DNA of 64,000 bases from Glaciecola siphonariae (GTDB taxonomy: Bacteria; Pseudomonadota; Gammaproteobacteria; Enterobacterales; Alteromonadaceae), in the NCBI RefSeq assembly GCF_042652645.1, contig NZ_JBHSGU010000005.1, positions 186,001 to 250,000 of the forward strand, read 5' to 3'. Shown here in pieces: positions 43,299-52,349 of the stretch; positions within the stretch are counted from its first letter, which is position 1, and each line of letters starts with the position of its first letter. A model generated the notes under the pieces. The model did no database searches and was not told the DNA's origin. It saw nothing but the letters and a program-made list of their open reading frames with translations. The position numbers and the translations under genes were made by a program.

Positions 43299-43324
43299 CA
43301 TGTTAAGATTAAAGAAGATTAAAT
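43295..43324 (+). promoter_or_regulatory. Candidate argC operon promoter
   Basis: TTGCCA (43295-43300), an 18-bp spacer and TTAAAT (43319-43324). It overlaps the ARG-box candidates and would give a leader RNA of about 240 nt holding the leader ORF and terminator. Confidence 0.4.
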
Positions 43325-43422
43325 TTAACGTAGCTTTGCAATGTCGTGTTTACGACTTGTGGTTTGCGCAAAAGTCGGGCCATAAACTGCATAACTAATG
43401 AGTAGCATATTAGGAATATTGA

Positions 43423-43473
43423 ATGTCACCAGTCTCTCCCAAGACGCGTTATGAGGATACTTGCCGGCGGTAG
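43423..43473 (+). CDS. Putative arginine attenuator leader peptide
   Basis: A 16-codon ORF encoding MSPVSPKTRYEDTCRR. ATG 43423 is preceded by AGGA at 7-nt spacing. It contains three Arg codons, the last two being adjacent CGG CGG just before the TAG stop. It lies 29 bp before an intrinsic terminator that itself precedes argC. This is the layout of ribosome-mediated attenuation (as in trp, his, ilv operons). In the arginine pathway of gammaproteobacteria ArgR repression is the known control, so the function is inferred. Confidence 0.55.
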   Translation: MSPVSPKTRYEDTCRR

Positions 43474-43493
43474 GTCACTAAGTACTGATTAAC

Positions 43494-43518
43494 TCCTGTA
43501 TGGTTTGATAACAGAGGA
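43494..43518 (+). promoter_or_regulatory. Possible antiterminator hairpin upstream of argC
   Basis: CTCCTGTAT (43493-43501) can pair with ATAACAGAGG (43508-43517) with two bulged A residues and a 6-nt loop. The right half is the left arm of the argC terminator, so the two structures exclude each other. Confidence 0.4.
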
Positions 43519-43552
43519 CTAAACATAGTAGTCTGTTATCAAGCCCTTTTTT
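43502..43552 (+). terminator. Intrinsic terminator in the argC leader
   Basis: Stem GGTTTGATAACA (43502-43513) / TGTTATCAAGCC (43534-43545), with an inner GACTA/TAGTC extension, then CTTTTTTATTT. It ends about 20 bp before the argC ATG. The upstream gene is on the other strand, so this terminator can only act on argC-directed transcripts. Confidence 0.85.
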
Positions 43553-43572
43553 ATTTCTGACAAAGAACATTT

Positions 43573-44616
43573 ATGATGAAAACCTGTGTAATGGGCGCCA
43601 GCGGATATACTGGGGCTGAACTAATAAAAATATTGGTCACCCATCCAACATTTGACTTAAGCGCTTGCTTTGTATCGCACAACAGCGCCGATGCCCACAA
43701 AGGTGTAGGCGAGGTGCACCCGCAATTAGCCCACATTCAAGCAAACGATGCTCACAAAAATGCACTACTCATGCAGCCGTTAGCTGACGAGCAGGTCGAG
43801 CAAATAGGTCACGAACACGACATCATTTTCATGGCGCTCCCTCACGAGGTTAGCCACCATTGGGCACACTTGCTGCGCAATACTAGTGCTAAAATTTTTG
43901 ACTTGTCGGGCGCATTTCGACTCAGCGATACCAACACTTTTGAGCGTTTTTACGGATTTAAGCATGCATATCCAGAATTAATGCAGCAGCGCGTATATGG
44001 CCTAGCTGAGTGGCATTACCAACAGATACAAAATGCAAAACAGTTGATTGCCGTACCCGGATGTTACCCTACGGCGTCTTTACTTGGCCTGAAACCCCTC
44101 ATGCACAGTGCACTACTCGACCTTGAAAAAATGCCCATAATAAACGCGGTAAGCGGTGTAAGCGGTGCCGGGCGCAAAGCATCAATGACATCAAGCTTTT
44201 ATGAGGTGAGCTTGCAAGCTTATGGCGTGCTCGGTCATCGCCATACGCCTGAAATTGAGGAGTTTGCCAACAGTGATGTCATTTTCACCCCTCATTTAGG
44301 TGCCTTCAAGCGCGGCATTTTAGCAACCATTACGGCCTTTACGTCAGAGCATGTCACCGAGCAGGATATAGACCAAGCCTTTGTCGATGCATACGCCAAT
44401 AAGCCTTTAGTTCGTCTTTGTTCACAGTGGCCAAAGGTTGATCAGGTTGCGCATACACCGTTTTGCGATATTCATTGGGCCTTTGATAAAGACAAACGCT
44501 GCGTTGTGGTAACAAGTGCCATCGATAATTTATTGAAAGGCGCTGCCAGCCAGGCTGTTCAGTGTGCAAATATTATGTGCAAACTAGATGAAACAACAGG
44601 TTTAATACACGCATGA
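43573..44616 (+). CDS. argC: N-acetyl-gamma-glutamyl-phosphate reductase
   Basis: Third step of arginine synthesis, reducing N-acetylglutamyl phosphate with NADPH. The NAD-binding motif MGASGYTGAELIKIL, the catalytic Cys in VPGCYPTAS, SGVSGAGRKA and the His in HTPEIEEF are present. Length is 347 residues. Two successive ATGs (43573, 43576) are possible starts. The stop overlaps argB by 4 bp. Confidence 0.97.
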   Translation: MMKTCVMGASGYTGAELIKILVTHPTFDLSACFVSHNSADAHKGVGEVHPQLAHIQANDAHKNALLMQPLADEQVEQIGHEHDIIFMALPHEVSHHWAHLLRNTSAKIFDLSGAFRLSDTNTFERFYGFKHAYPELMQQRVYGLAEWHYQQIQNAKQLIAVPGCYPTASLLGLKPLMHSALLDLEKMPIINAVSGVSGAGRKASMTSSFYEVSLQAYGVLGHRHTPEIEEFANSDVIFTPHLGAFKRGILATITAFTSEHVTEQDIDQAFVDAYANKPLVRLCSQWPKVDQVAHTPFCDIHWAFDKDKRCVVVTSAIDNLLKGAASQAVQCANIMCKLDETTGLIHA

Positions 44617-45413
44617 AAAACAAACAGCCAACTCTCGTTATAAAGGTAGGAGGTCGTTTTTTTGATGAACTGCTTGAGCAGAGCGAACACAAACATCCAC
44701 TTTTGCACGCTATAAAGCAATTACAAACGAGCGGCGCCCGTGTCGTACTAGTGCATGGCGGCGGCGACCAAGTGCAGGCCCAGCTTAAAGCCCTAAACTT
44801 ACAAAGTGACAAAATAAACGGACTACGCGTGACCCCTTTACACCACATGCCGGTAGTGGCGGGTGTTTTGTCTGGATATTTAAACAAAACCCTTGTTGCT
44901 CAAGCGGGCGGACTTGGCTTGTCGGGTGTTGGCTTAAGCTTAGCTGACGGCGATATGACCCGATGCACACCAATAAGCGAAGCCCTAGGTGCAGTTGGCG
45001 AACCTCATCCGAATAGCGCTGTGCTGCTCAATGCGCTTTTAGCCCAGGGGATGCTACCGATTGTCGCGTCTATCGGTGCAGACGATAGCGGCCAGCTTTA
45101 TAATGTTAACGCCGACCATGGTGCAATATGCGTAGCACAGCTGCTTGATGCGCAATTGTATTTATTGTCTGACGTAAGCGGCGTTCTCGATGCGTCGCGC
45201 CAGAAATTACCGCATTTAAGTGCGCAAACAGCCCAGCAACTCATTGTGGATGGTGTCATTACCGATGGCATGATGGTTAAAGTGCGCGCCGCCCAAGAAG
45301 CAGCCGACGCGCTGCAACAAGCGGTTACCATCGGCAGTTGGAACGATGTCGCAGCCTTGAGCACTGGCAATAATAGCTTTGGCACACAAATACTTCCCGC
45401 AACCACCACATGA
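44613..45413 (+). CDS. argB: N-acetylglutamate kinase
   Basis: Amino-acid kinase family, 266 residues (E. coli 258). Motifs: VIKVGGRFFD, VLVHGGGDQVQAQL, NAG-binding INGLRVT, NVNADHGAICVAQLL and LLSDVSGVLDASRQ. The N-terminal extension that makes arginine-sensitive hexamers is absent, so it is probably the arginine-insensitive type. Overlaps argC by ATGA; argF follows 17 bp after the stop. Confidence 0.96.
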   Translation: MKNKQPTLVIKVGGRFFDELLEQSEHKHPLLHAIKQLQTSGARVVLVHGGGDQVQAQLKALNLQSDKINGLRVTPLHHMPVVAGVLSGYLNKTLVAQAGGLGLSGVGLSLADGDMTRCTPISEALGAVGEPHPNSAVLLNALLAQGMLPIVASIGADDSGQLYNVNADHGAICVAQLLDAQLYLLSDVSGVLDASRQKLPHLSAQTAQQLIVDGVITDGMMVKVRAAQEAADALQQAVTIGSWNDVAALSTGNNSFGTQILPATTT

Positions 45414-45430
45414 ATAGAACAGGATTGACT

Positions 45431-46351
45431 ATGCATCAAGATTTATTGAGCTTTGCTGACTGGTCCACCGAAGATGCCGGTAAATTGCTCGCATTCGCTT
45501 TGGACTTAAAACAGCAGCCACAAAAATACGGCAAATTGCTAGACGGAAAATCGGTGGTTGCCATATTTGAGAAGCCCTCCTTACGCACTCGCGTAAGCTT
45601 TGACATTGGCATCCACAAATTAGGTGGACACATGGTGTACGTGGACAGTCAGGGCTCAGAGCTTAAAAAGCGAGAAGACCCGGTCGATGTGGGCGCAAAC
45701 CTTACTCAATGGGCCGACGCCATTGTGGCCCGCGTATACGCACATGAGACCTTAGAGGGTTTAGCAAGCGGTGCCGATATCCCAGTCGTGAACGCGTTAT
45801 GCGACCGCTACCACCCCTGCCAAGCTCTAGCCGATTACATAAGTATGCATGAACATCTCGGCAGCGTGGCGGGTAAAACGCTCGCGTACGTGGGTGACGG
45901 TAACAATGTTACCCATTCGTTGCTCACCCTAGGTGTATTGCTTGGCTGTCATCAGTATGTGATTACGCCCGAGGGCCATGAAATCGACCCGAGTATTCGC
46001 GAGGCTGTCAGCAAGCTTGCTTTGGCAAATGACGTAGGCGTGAGTTTTGCGCACTCTACCGATGCCTTAAAACGCTGTGATGTGATATACACCGACACGT
46101 GGCTGTCGATGGGCGACGATACTCCGCTAAGTAAAATAAAAGAAGCCTTTATGCCATTTCAAGTCAATGCGGCATTAATGGAAGCTACCCAAGCTCGCTT
46201 TGTAATGCACTGCCAACCGGCCCACAGAGATTTAGAAATTACCGGCGAGCTCATGGATTCTGATAAGTCTTTACTGATGGCGCAGGCCAATAACAGAATG
46301 CACGCACAAAATGCCATACTTGCCTATTTAATGACCGATATGGAACTGTAA
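45431..46351 (+). CDS. argF: Ornithine carbamoyltransferase
   Basis: Forms citrulline from ornithine and carbamoyl phosphate; 306 residues. Carbamoyl-phosphate loop KPSLRTRVSFD, HPCQALADY and DTWLSMGDD are typical. The ornithine loop reads HCQPAHR where the family has HCLPAHR, a single unusual Leu-to-Gln change. ATG 45431 has AGGA at 6-nt spacing and fits the family N-terminus; an upstream ATG at 45410 overlaps argB. Confidence 0.95.
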   Translation: MHQDLLSFADWSTEDAGKLLAFALDLKQQPQKYGKLLDGKSVVAIFEKPSLRTRVSFDIGIHKLGGHMVYVDSQGSELKKREDPVDVGANLTQWADAIVARVYAHETLEGLASGADIPVVNALCDRYHPCQALADYISMHEHLGSVAGKTLAYVGDGNNVTHSLLTLGVLLGCHQYVITPEGHEIDPSIREAVSKLALANDVGVSFAHSTDALKRCDVIYTDTWLSMGDDTPLSKIKEAFMPFQVNAALMEATQARFVMHCQPAHRDLEITGELMDSDKSLLMAQANNRMHAQNAILAYLMTDMEL

Positions 46352-46405
46352 ATGGCGTAATAGCCACGTTTAAATATCTACATATATCAATGTTAAGGGG
46401 ACTAT

Positions 46406-47620
46406 ATGTCTGACATCAAAAAAGTAGTTTTGGCCTATTCAGGCGGTTTGGACACCTCGGCCATTGTGCCTTGGCTCATAGAAAATTATGGTTGTGAAGT
46501 AGTCGCGTTTGCCGCGGATGTAGGACAGGGCGAAGAAGAGCTAGAAGGCTTAGAGGCTAAAGCGATTGCCAGTGGCGCCAGTGAATGTCATATCGTAGAT
46601 TTAAAAGAAGAATTTGTTAGCGACTTTATTTATCCCACCATTACAACCGGTGCGGTTTATGAGGGTGAGTACTTACTCGGTACATCTATGGCGCGTCCTG
46701 TTATTGCAAAAGCACAAGTTGAGGTGGCTCGTAAGGTAGGTGCAGACGCACTAAGCCATGGCTGTACTGGAAAAGGTAATGACCAAGTGAGATTTGAAGG
46801 TGCCTTTGCAGCCCTCGCACCGGAGCTTAGAGTGATTGCACCTTGGCGCGAATGGGACATGGTCTCGCGTGAAGATTTGCTTAACTACTTAGCCAGCCGA
46901 AACATAAAAAGCTCGGCCAGCGCCACAAAAATTTACAGCCGAGACGCCAACGCTTGGCATATCTCACATGAAGGCGGTGAACTAGAGGATCCGTGGTGCG
47001 AACCAAGTAAACAAGTTTGGACGATGACGGTAGACCCTCTAGATGCGCCAAATACACCCGAAACGCTAAGCCTTACATTCAACAAGGGTAAGCTCACCCA
47101 TGTCAACGGTGACGCGCTCTCTCCTTACCAAGCGCTAGTGCGTTTAAATACCTTGGCAGCGGCCCACGGCGTTGGTCGCATAGACATTGTTGAAAACCGT
47201 TTAGTGGGCATGAAATCGCGTGGTTGCTATGAAACTCCGGGAGGCACGGTGTTAGTAAAAGCCTACAAAGCGCTCGAAACGCTCGTGCTAGATAAGTCGG
47301 CATTGAAGTATCGCGAACAAATAGGCCTAGAGTTTGCCCACGTGATGTATGACGGACGCTGGTTTACCGCCCTCAATGATGCACTTTTAGCCGGTGCCGC
47401 GAGCTTTGCCGAATTGGTAACTGGTGAAATTGTTGTAAAAATGTACAAGGGCAATGCAACGGTGATTCAGCGCAAGTCTCCCAACAGCCTCTATTCTGAA
47501 GATTTTGCGACCTTTGGAGCAGACGACGTGTATGACCAATCTCATGCTGAGGGCTTCATTCGTTTGTTCAGTTTGTCGAGCCGAATTAAAGCGCTTAAAG
47601 CGCAGGGCGGCGCAAACTAG
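46406..47620 (+). CDS. argG: Argininosuccinate synthase
   Basis: ATP-dependent ligation of citrulline and aspartate. 404 residues of the type I class. ATP-binding AYSGGLDTSAIVPWL, the YLLGTSMARPVIAK and HGCTGKGNDQVRFE citrulline/Asp sites, and SRDANAWHISHEGG are present. A good AAGGGG site lies before the ATG. Confidence 0.97.
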   Translation: MSDIKKVVLAYSGGLDTSAIVPWLIENYGCEVVAFAADVGQGEEELEGLEAKAIASGASECHIVDLKEEFVSDFIYPTITTGAVYEGEYLLGTSMARPVIAKAQVEVARKVGADALSHGCTGKGNDQVRFEGAFAALAPELRVIAPWREWDMVSREDLLNYLASRNIKSSASATKIYSRDANAWHISHEGGELEDPWCEPSKQVWTMTVDPLDAPNTPETLSLTFNKGKLTHVNGDALSPYQALVRLNTLAAAHGVGRIDIVENRLVGMKSRGCYETPGGTVLVKAYKALETLVLDKSALKYREQIGLEFAHVMYDGRWFTALNDALLAGAASFAELVTGEIVVKMYKGNATVIQRKSPNSLYSEDFATFGADDVYDQSHAEGFIRLFSLSSRIKALKAQGGAN

Positions 47621-47793
47621 CCTAACATGCATTAAGCGGTGTATTTATGCGATGTATGTGCCCGGTGTATGAAAGCAGCACATTTTTGCAAGATAGGGAG
47701 CGACACGTGCATGTAAGCTAAGCTGCATGCCAAGAGCCGCTAGCGTATGCAATAACACAGGCACCACATAAACAGGACAAAAAGAGGGATAAG

Positions 47794-49191
47794 ATGGCAC
47801 TTTGGGGCGGAAGATTTGCTGGCGATGCCAGCGCAATGTTTAAACAAGTTAATGATTCATTGCCATTCGACTACGTTATGGCCGCAGAAGACATCACCGG
47901 CTCAATTGCATGGTCGAAGGGACTTGTGCGCGCGGGTGTGTTAAATGACCAAGAGCAGCAAGACTTAGAGGCGTGTTTGCGGGCCTTACTCGAGCAAGTC
48001 GAAGCTGGCAGCGTTGACTTTAGTGCGTCTGGTGAAGAGGACATTCATAGTTTTGTTGAGGCCTATTTAACCGACAAGCTTGGCGATTTAGGGCGCAAAC
48101 TGCATACTGGTCGAAGCCGGAACGATCAAGTCGCCACTGATTTTCGACTGTGGTGTAAGCGCCATCTTGCGGGTTTAAAACATGACTTAATTAACTTAAT
48201 GGATGCCCTATTAAAATGTGCCTCGCGCCACGACGGCGTGATCATGCCAGGATATACCCATCTGCAGCGCGCCCAGCCAGTGCTCTTTACGCATTGGTGC
48301 TTGGCCTACAATGAAATGCTTAAACGCGACATAACGCGTATTGACGACTGCGTGAATCGTTTGAATCAGTCCCCTTTAGGGTGCGGCGCTCTGGCCGGCA
48401 CTACCTTTGCCGTAGACCGAGAGCAGCTCGCCGCAGAATTAGGTTTTGCCGGTCCTTGCTTAAACAGTTTAGATGCGGTGTCCGACCGGGACTTTGTGCT
48501 TGAGCTTTTGTTTTGTGCCAGCACTGGCATGATGCATCTGTCGCGAATGGCCGAAGATTTGATATTTTATAATTCAGGAGAAGCGGGCTTTCTGCAGCTA
48601 AGCGATGCCGTTACTTCAGGCTCGTCTTTGATGCCACAAAAGAAAAACCCAGACGCCCTTGAACTGATGCGCGGTAAATGCGGGCGTGTATTTGGTCATT
48701 TGCAAGGCCTTTTGGTCACCATGAAAGGCCTGCCTTTGGCCTACAATAAAGACATGCAAGAAGATAAAGAAGGTGCGATAGATGCGGTCAACCAATATCA
48801 TATTTGCTTGTGCATTGGCAGTGAAGTGCTCGATGGTTTAAGTGTAAATCAAGATGCCACACGCAAGGCAGCGCAGCAGGGCTATGCAAACGCCACTGAA
48901 CTAGCCGATTATTTAGTCGGCAAAGGCGTCCCGTTTAGAACCGCTCACGATATATCCGGTCAGGCCGTCGTTAGAGCCCTAGCAAAAGGCGTCGCCCTTG
49001 AGGAGCTCAGCGTTGACGAGTTCCAAAGCCTGCACCCACAAATACAAGACGACGTCTATCCATGGCTTGAACTTGAAGCAGTGGTTAGTAAACGCAATCA
49101 GCCTGGGGGCACAAGTCATGCCATGGTAACCCAAGCACTCTATGTAGAGCATGAATACCTAGACAAACTAAAAGCCAGTGTGAGCAGCTAG
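47794..49191 (+). CDS. argH: Argininosuccinate lyase
   Basis: Cleaves argininosuccinate to arginine and fumarate. 465 residues; N-terminal LWGGRF, HTGRSRNDQVATDFRLW, GYTHLQRAQPV, and the fumarase-superfamily signature GSSLMPQKKNPD with catalytic Ser. It is 173 bp from argG and 2 bp from argA. In some relatives argH and argA are fused; here a stop and a new ATG separate them. Confidence 0.97.
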   Translation: MALWGGRFAGDASAMFKQVNDSLPFDYVMAAEDITGSIAWSKGLVRAGVLNDQEQQDLEACLRALLEQVEAGSVDFSASGEEDIHSFVEAYLTDKLGDLGRKLHTGRSRNDQVATDFRLWCKRHLAGLKHDLINLMDALLKCASRHDGVIMPGYTHLQRAQPVLFTHWCLAYNEMLKRDITRIDDCVNRLNQSPLGCGALAGTTFAVDREQLAAELGFAGPCLNSLDAVSDRDFVLELLFCASTGMMHLSRMAEDLIFYNSGEAGFLQLSDAVTSGSSLMPQKKNPDALELMRGKCGRVFGHLQGLLVTMKGLPLAYNKDMQEDKEGAIDAVNQYHICLCIGSEVLDGLSVNQDATRKAAQQGYANATELADYLVGKGVPFRTAHDISGQAVVRALAKGVALEELSVDEFQSLHPQIQDDVYPWLELEAVVSKRNQPGGTSHAMVTQALYVEHEYLDKLKASVSS

Positions 49192-49193
49192 TT

Positions 49194-50522
49194 ATGACCT
49201 TATCTCACGAAGACAGCGTTCGTTTATTTAGAAGCTCAGCGCCCTACATCAATGCTCACCGGGGTAAGACCTTTGTGATCATGTTTGGCGGCGAAGCTGT
49301 GCTTGACGCAAATTTTGGTCGTCTTATTCAAGATATTGCCTTACTTCACAGTTTGGGCATGCGCATAATTATTACACATGGCGCTCGCCCTCAAATTGAT
49401 GAGCGTTTACAGCTTAGAGGTCTGCAGGGGCGTTTTGTTGATGGTTTGAGAGTAACAAACAAGGCAACACTTGAATGCGTAAAAGATGCTGCGGGTTCGT
49501 TGCGCAGTCAAATTGAAGCCCTACTTACCTTAGGGCTGCCTAATTCCCCCATGCATGGCGCTCGCATTCGAGTATGTTCAGGCAACCTCGTGATTGCAAA
49601 ACCTATAGGCGTGCGCAACGGCATTGACTTTGAGCATACCGGCCTTGTTCGCAGAATTGATGTAGAGGGCATTCAAGACCAACTTGAGGACGGTTCAATA
49701 GTATTGCTCTCGCCCATGGGGTATTCGCCCACCGGTGAGGTTTTTAACCTATCGCATGAAGACGTTGCTACTCAGGCAGCAATTGCTCTGGGCGCAGATA
49801 AACTGATCACGCTGTCGGAATTTGATGGACTATATAAAGTCGATGACCAACGCAATGAAAAATTCATACGCACCATTGAACTAAATGCATTGAGAAGTTT
49901 AGTCGATTCTGGGCAGGTCCTTGCTGAAAGTACCTGTTTAACCGCGATGATGGCGACTGTTGATGCCGGCATTGAACGCGCTCACTGTGTTAGCTATAAA
50001 GACAATGGCACCCTGCTCAAAGAGCTATTTACGCGAGACGGTGACGGCACGTTGGTCATGCAAAATCACTATGAGCAACTGCGCGGCGCGTCAATAGATG
50101 ACGTGGGCGGCATCCTCAATCTCATTCGGCCGCTGGAAGAAAGTGGTGCCTTAGTAAAGCGCTCGAGAGAGCTTTTAGAAAGTGAAATTGAGCAATTTAC
50201 CGTCATCGAACGAGACGGCATGATCATAGCCTGCGCGGCGCTATATATCTTTCCGGAAGATGCTAGCGGTGAAATTGCGTGTGTCGCTACTCATCGCGAC
50301 TATCGCGGACAAAATCGAGGAGAACGACTTCTCGCTGCCCTTAAAAACAAGGCGATATTGTATCAGCTCAAACGCATTTTTGTGTTGACCACCGTGACAG
50401 GGCATTGGTTTTTGGAGCAAGGTTTTGATGAACAGAGCGTTGATATGCTGCCTTCGAGTAAAAAGCAGATGTATAATTACACCCGTAACTCAAAAGTATA
50501 TATGTTAAATCTCGATAGCTAG
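49194..50522 (+). CDS. argA: N-acetylglutamate synthase
   Basis: First arginine step, acetylating glutamate with acetyl-CoA. 442 residues with an N-terminal amino-acid-kinase-like domain (VIMFGGEAV, IITHGARPQIDERL, DGLRVTN) that senses arginine, and a C-terminal GNAT domain (IACVATHRDYRGQNRGERLLAAL, acetyl-CoA P-loop). It starts 2 bp after the argH stop, so it is the last gene of argCBFGHA. Convergent with a GGDEF gene. Confidence 0.96.
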   Translation: MTLSHEDSVRLFRSSAPYINAHRGKTFVIMFGGEAVLDANFGRLIQDIALLHSLGMRIIITHGARPQIDERLQLRGLQGRFVDGLRVTNKATLECVKDAAGSLRSQIEALLTLGLPNSPMHGARIRVCSGNLVIAKPIGVRNGIDFEHTGLVRRIDVEGIQDQLEDGSIVLLSPMGYSPTGEVFNLSHEDVATQAAIALGADKLITLSEFDGLYKVDDQRNEKFIRTIELNALRSLVDSGQVLAESTCLTAMMATVDAGIERAHCVSYKDNGTLLKELFTRDGDGTLVMQNHYEQLRGASIDDVGGILNLIRPLEESGALVKRSRELLESEIEQFTVIERDGMIIACAALYIFPEDASGEIACVATHRDYRGQNRGERLLAALKNKAILYQLKRIFVLTTVTGHWFLEQGFDEQSVDMLPSSKKQMYNYTRNSKVYMLNLDS

Positions 50523-50540
50523 CCATGCTTGCTGCTCGCG

Positions 50541-52349
50541 CTAGTTAAATGCGCCAGCGAATTCATTGGTGCGAGACTTTTTCTTAAGTTGATACATAGA
50601 TTGGTCTGCAAGGTTTAGCATGTGTTTAACGTCTTTTGCGGGTTCATCAAAAACTACATGTCCGATACTAGCGCTTATATTTATACTCAAATCTTCGTTA
50701 ATTTGAAGGTCGAGCTGATGTAAGCGCTCCCGAAGGCGAGTCGCTATGCCCTCACATTCATGCTGATTGTCGAAGTGACCAGCTATTACAAATTCATCAC
50801 CCCCTACTCTCCCCACTACATCGACATCTCTAGACTGATTTTTGAGAATTTTAGCCACAATATCGAGGACTCGATCGCCACATTCATGGCCGTAGCTGTC
50901 GTTGATTTGTTTGAAGTCGTCTAAGTCTATATAGAGTAGGCTTAGCAGGCCGCCTTTGTTAGCTTGAGCGTCTAACAGCATGCCTGCTTGAGCAATCCAG
51001 CCTCGTCGATTTAAAACATTACAGAGCGAATCGGTATTGGCGTCACTCTCAGCCTGTTGCTTATCTATTTTAATTCGCTGAATGCGTGAAGACACCACAA
51101 TAGCAAATACAAAGGCCTCAAGCGCAAACGCTATAATCAGGCCATATTGCTCCAAAAATTCTCCGCCATGCGCAATCACCACTCGGTAGGCCATCGCCGC
51201 CACCATCGAAAGTAAACTGAGGCAAACCAACCATGCCATGGGCACTCGCCGATACGTTTGGATCATAACTAATAAAAGTACTGCCACCATGATTGCAAGG
51301 GTAAGCAGTGCCATAAAACGACCAAGAAATGATGCAAGGGGTGAGTGCTCAGCAAAAAGCATATATATCGCAATCAACAAAACAACAAAAGCTGCCGGTA
51401 TTAAACCAAAGTAGCTAAACTTAGGAAAGGTCGTATCTATATCTGTGATTTTACTGATAAATACGGTGGCCGCCATGACGGTAAGGCCGGCAAAGAGCAC
51501 ATACATTTGATGGCTCAACAGAAAGCTCTGATCAGGCAAAAATATGTGTAGTTGACCCTCTTGCAAAAGAAAAAAGGTTGCGGCACAGAACACATAGAGG
51601 CTGTAAAGCTGAAATGATCTATCGCCCAAAATACGGCCCATAAAAAACACATACAGCATTAACACCACGCATAAACCATAAAACGCCGCCATGGTGATAT
51701 TGCTCACTAGACTTTTATACAAAAATGCATCGAGGCTTTGCCAATCTATCTTTTTACTCTCAAGTGCGTGGGTGTTCAAAACAAAATCTACGCTAAACGT
51801 GCCAACCGGCAGTAGATAGGAGGGTGATGTCGCCGCTAGGCGTTTAATATCGGCATTGCGATACTCAATTGAAAGGAGTTCGTTTCGGTCAAAGCTGATA
51901 ACGCTAGGCTGATTTAAGCTGCACTGTACACTAATTTTGTTAATGCCTCGCGGCAGTGTAAGTGTAATCGCTTGTCCTTTGTTTAGCTCACGCATCGATG
52001 CTCGGTTTTGGTTCTTGTCGACGCCATGACTGTTGTCGATGCGGGGCCCGACCTCGCTAAATGATTGAATAGCGCATTTATCTATTTTGGCGGCTTGTTC
52101 GGCGCGAGCACTACTTAAGTCTGCGGAGGAGTCTGCAAATAGATAGAAATTGGAGATTAATACATCTAAATTTGGAGAATCTGAGCTCGATGCTTCTGGA
52201 CTTGCTGCTTCACTTGGTGCTGTGCTTGGTATAGAAGAGTTTAGCGCATCAGAGCTTGACGCATCAAAACATGCGAAAACCAATACGCACAAACATGCTG
52301 TCGAAAGTCGTTTAAGAACGCTTTGGCTTTTATTGAAGAATAGAGTCAT
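50541..52349 (-). CDS. Membrane diguanylate cyclase, 7TM type
   Basis: A 602-residue protein: signal or TM near the N-terminus (STACLCVLVFACFDASSS), Ser/Ala-rich linker, a diverged extracytoplasmic domain (about 60-215), seven TM helices (about 217-430) and a GGDEF domain with DSLCNVLNRRGWI and active site GGDEF. I-site RDVD is present before the active site, so feedback inhibition is expected. It is related in layout to the tandem pair at 7.3-11.2 kb but clearly separate in sequence. GAGG precedes the ATG. Confidence 0.9.
   Translation of the reverse strand: MTLFFNKSQSVLKRLSTACLCVLVFACFDASSSDALNSSIPSTAPSEAASPEASSSDSPNLDVLISNFYLFADSSADLSSARAEQAAKIDKCAIQSFSEVGPRIDNSHGVDKNQNRASMRELNKGQAITLTLPRGINKISVQCSLNQPSVISFDRNELLSIEYRNADIKRLAATSPSYLLPVGTFSVDFVLNTHALESKKIDWQSLDAFLYKSLVSNITMAAFYGLCVVLMLYVFFMGRILGDRSFQLYSLYVFCAATFFLLQEGQLHIFLPDQSFLLSHQMYVLFAGLTVMAATVFISKITDIDTTFPKFSYFGLIPAAFVVLLIAIYMLFAEHSPLASFLGRFMALLTLAIMVAVLLLVMIQTYRRVPMAWLVCLSLLSMVAAMAYRVVIAHGGEFLEQYGLIIAFALEAFVFAIVVSSRIQRIKIDKQQAESDANTDSLCNVLNRRGWIAQAGMLLDAQANKGGLLSLLYIDLDDFKQINDSYGHECGDRVLDIVAKILKNQSRDVDVVGRVGGDEFVIAGHFDNQHECEGIATRLRERLHQLDLQINEDLSINISASIGHVVFDEPAKDVKHMLNLADQSMYQLKKKSRTNEFAGAFN

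Noticed and set aside
43481..43492. AGTACTGATTAA considered as part of a first (pause) hairpin of the argC attenuator
   Set aside because: Only a 5-bp pairing (TACTT at 43458-43462 with AAGTA at 43480-43484) can be drawn; too weak to annotate.
47621..47793. argG-argH gap with a GCATG...CATGC near-palindrome (about 47710-47731)
   Set aside because: Imperfect and short; no T run, tRNA fold or ORF of interest was found.
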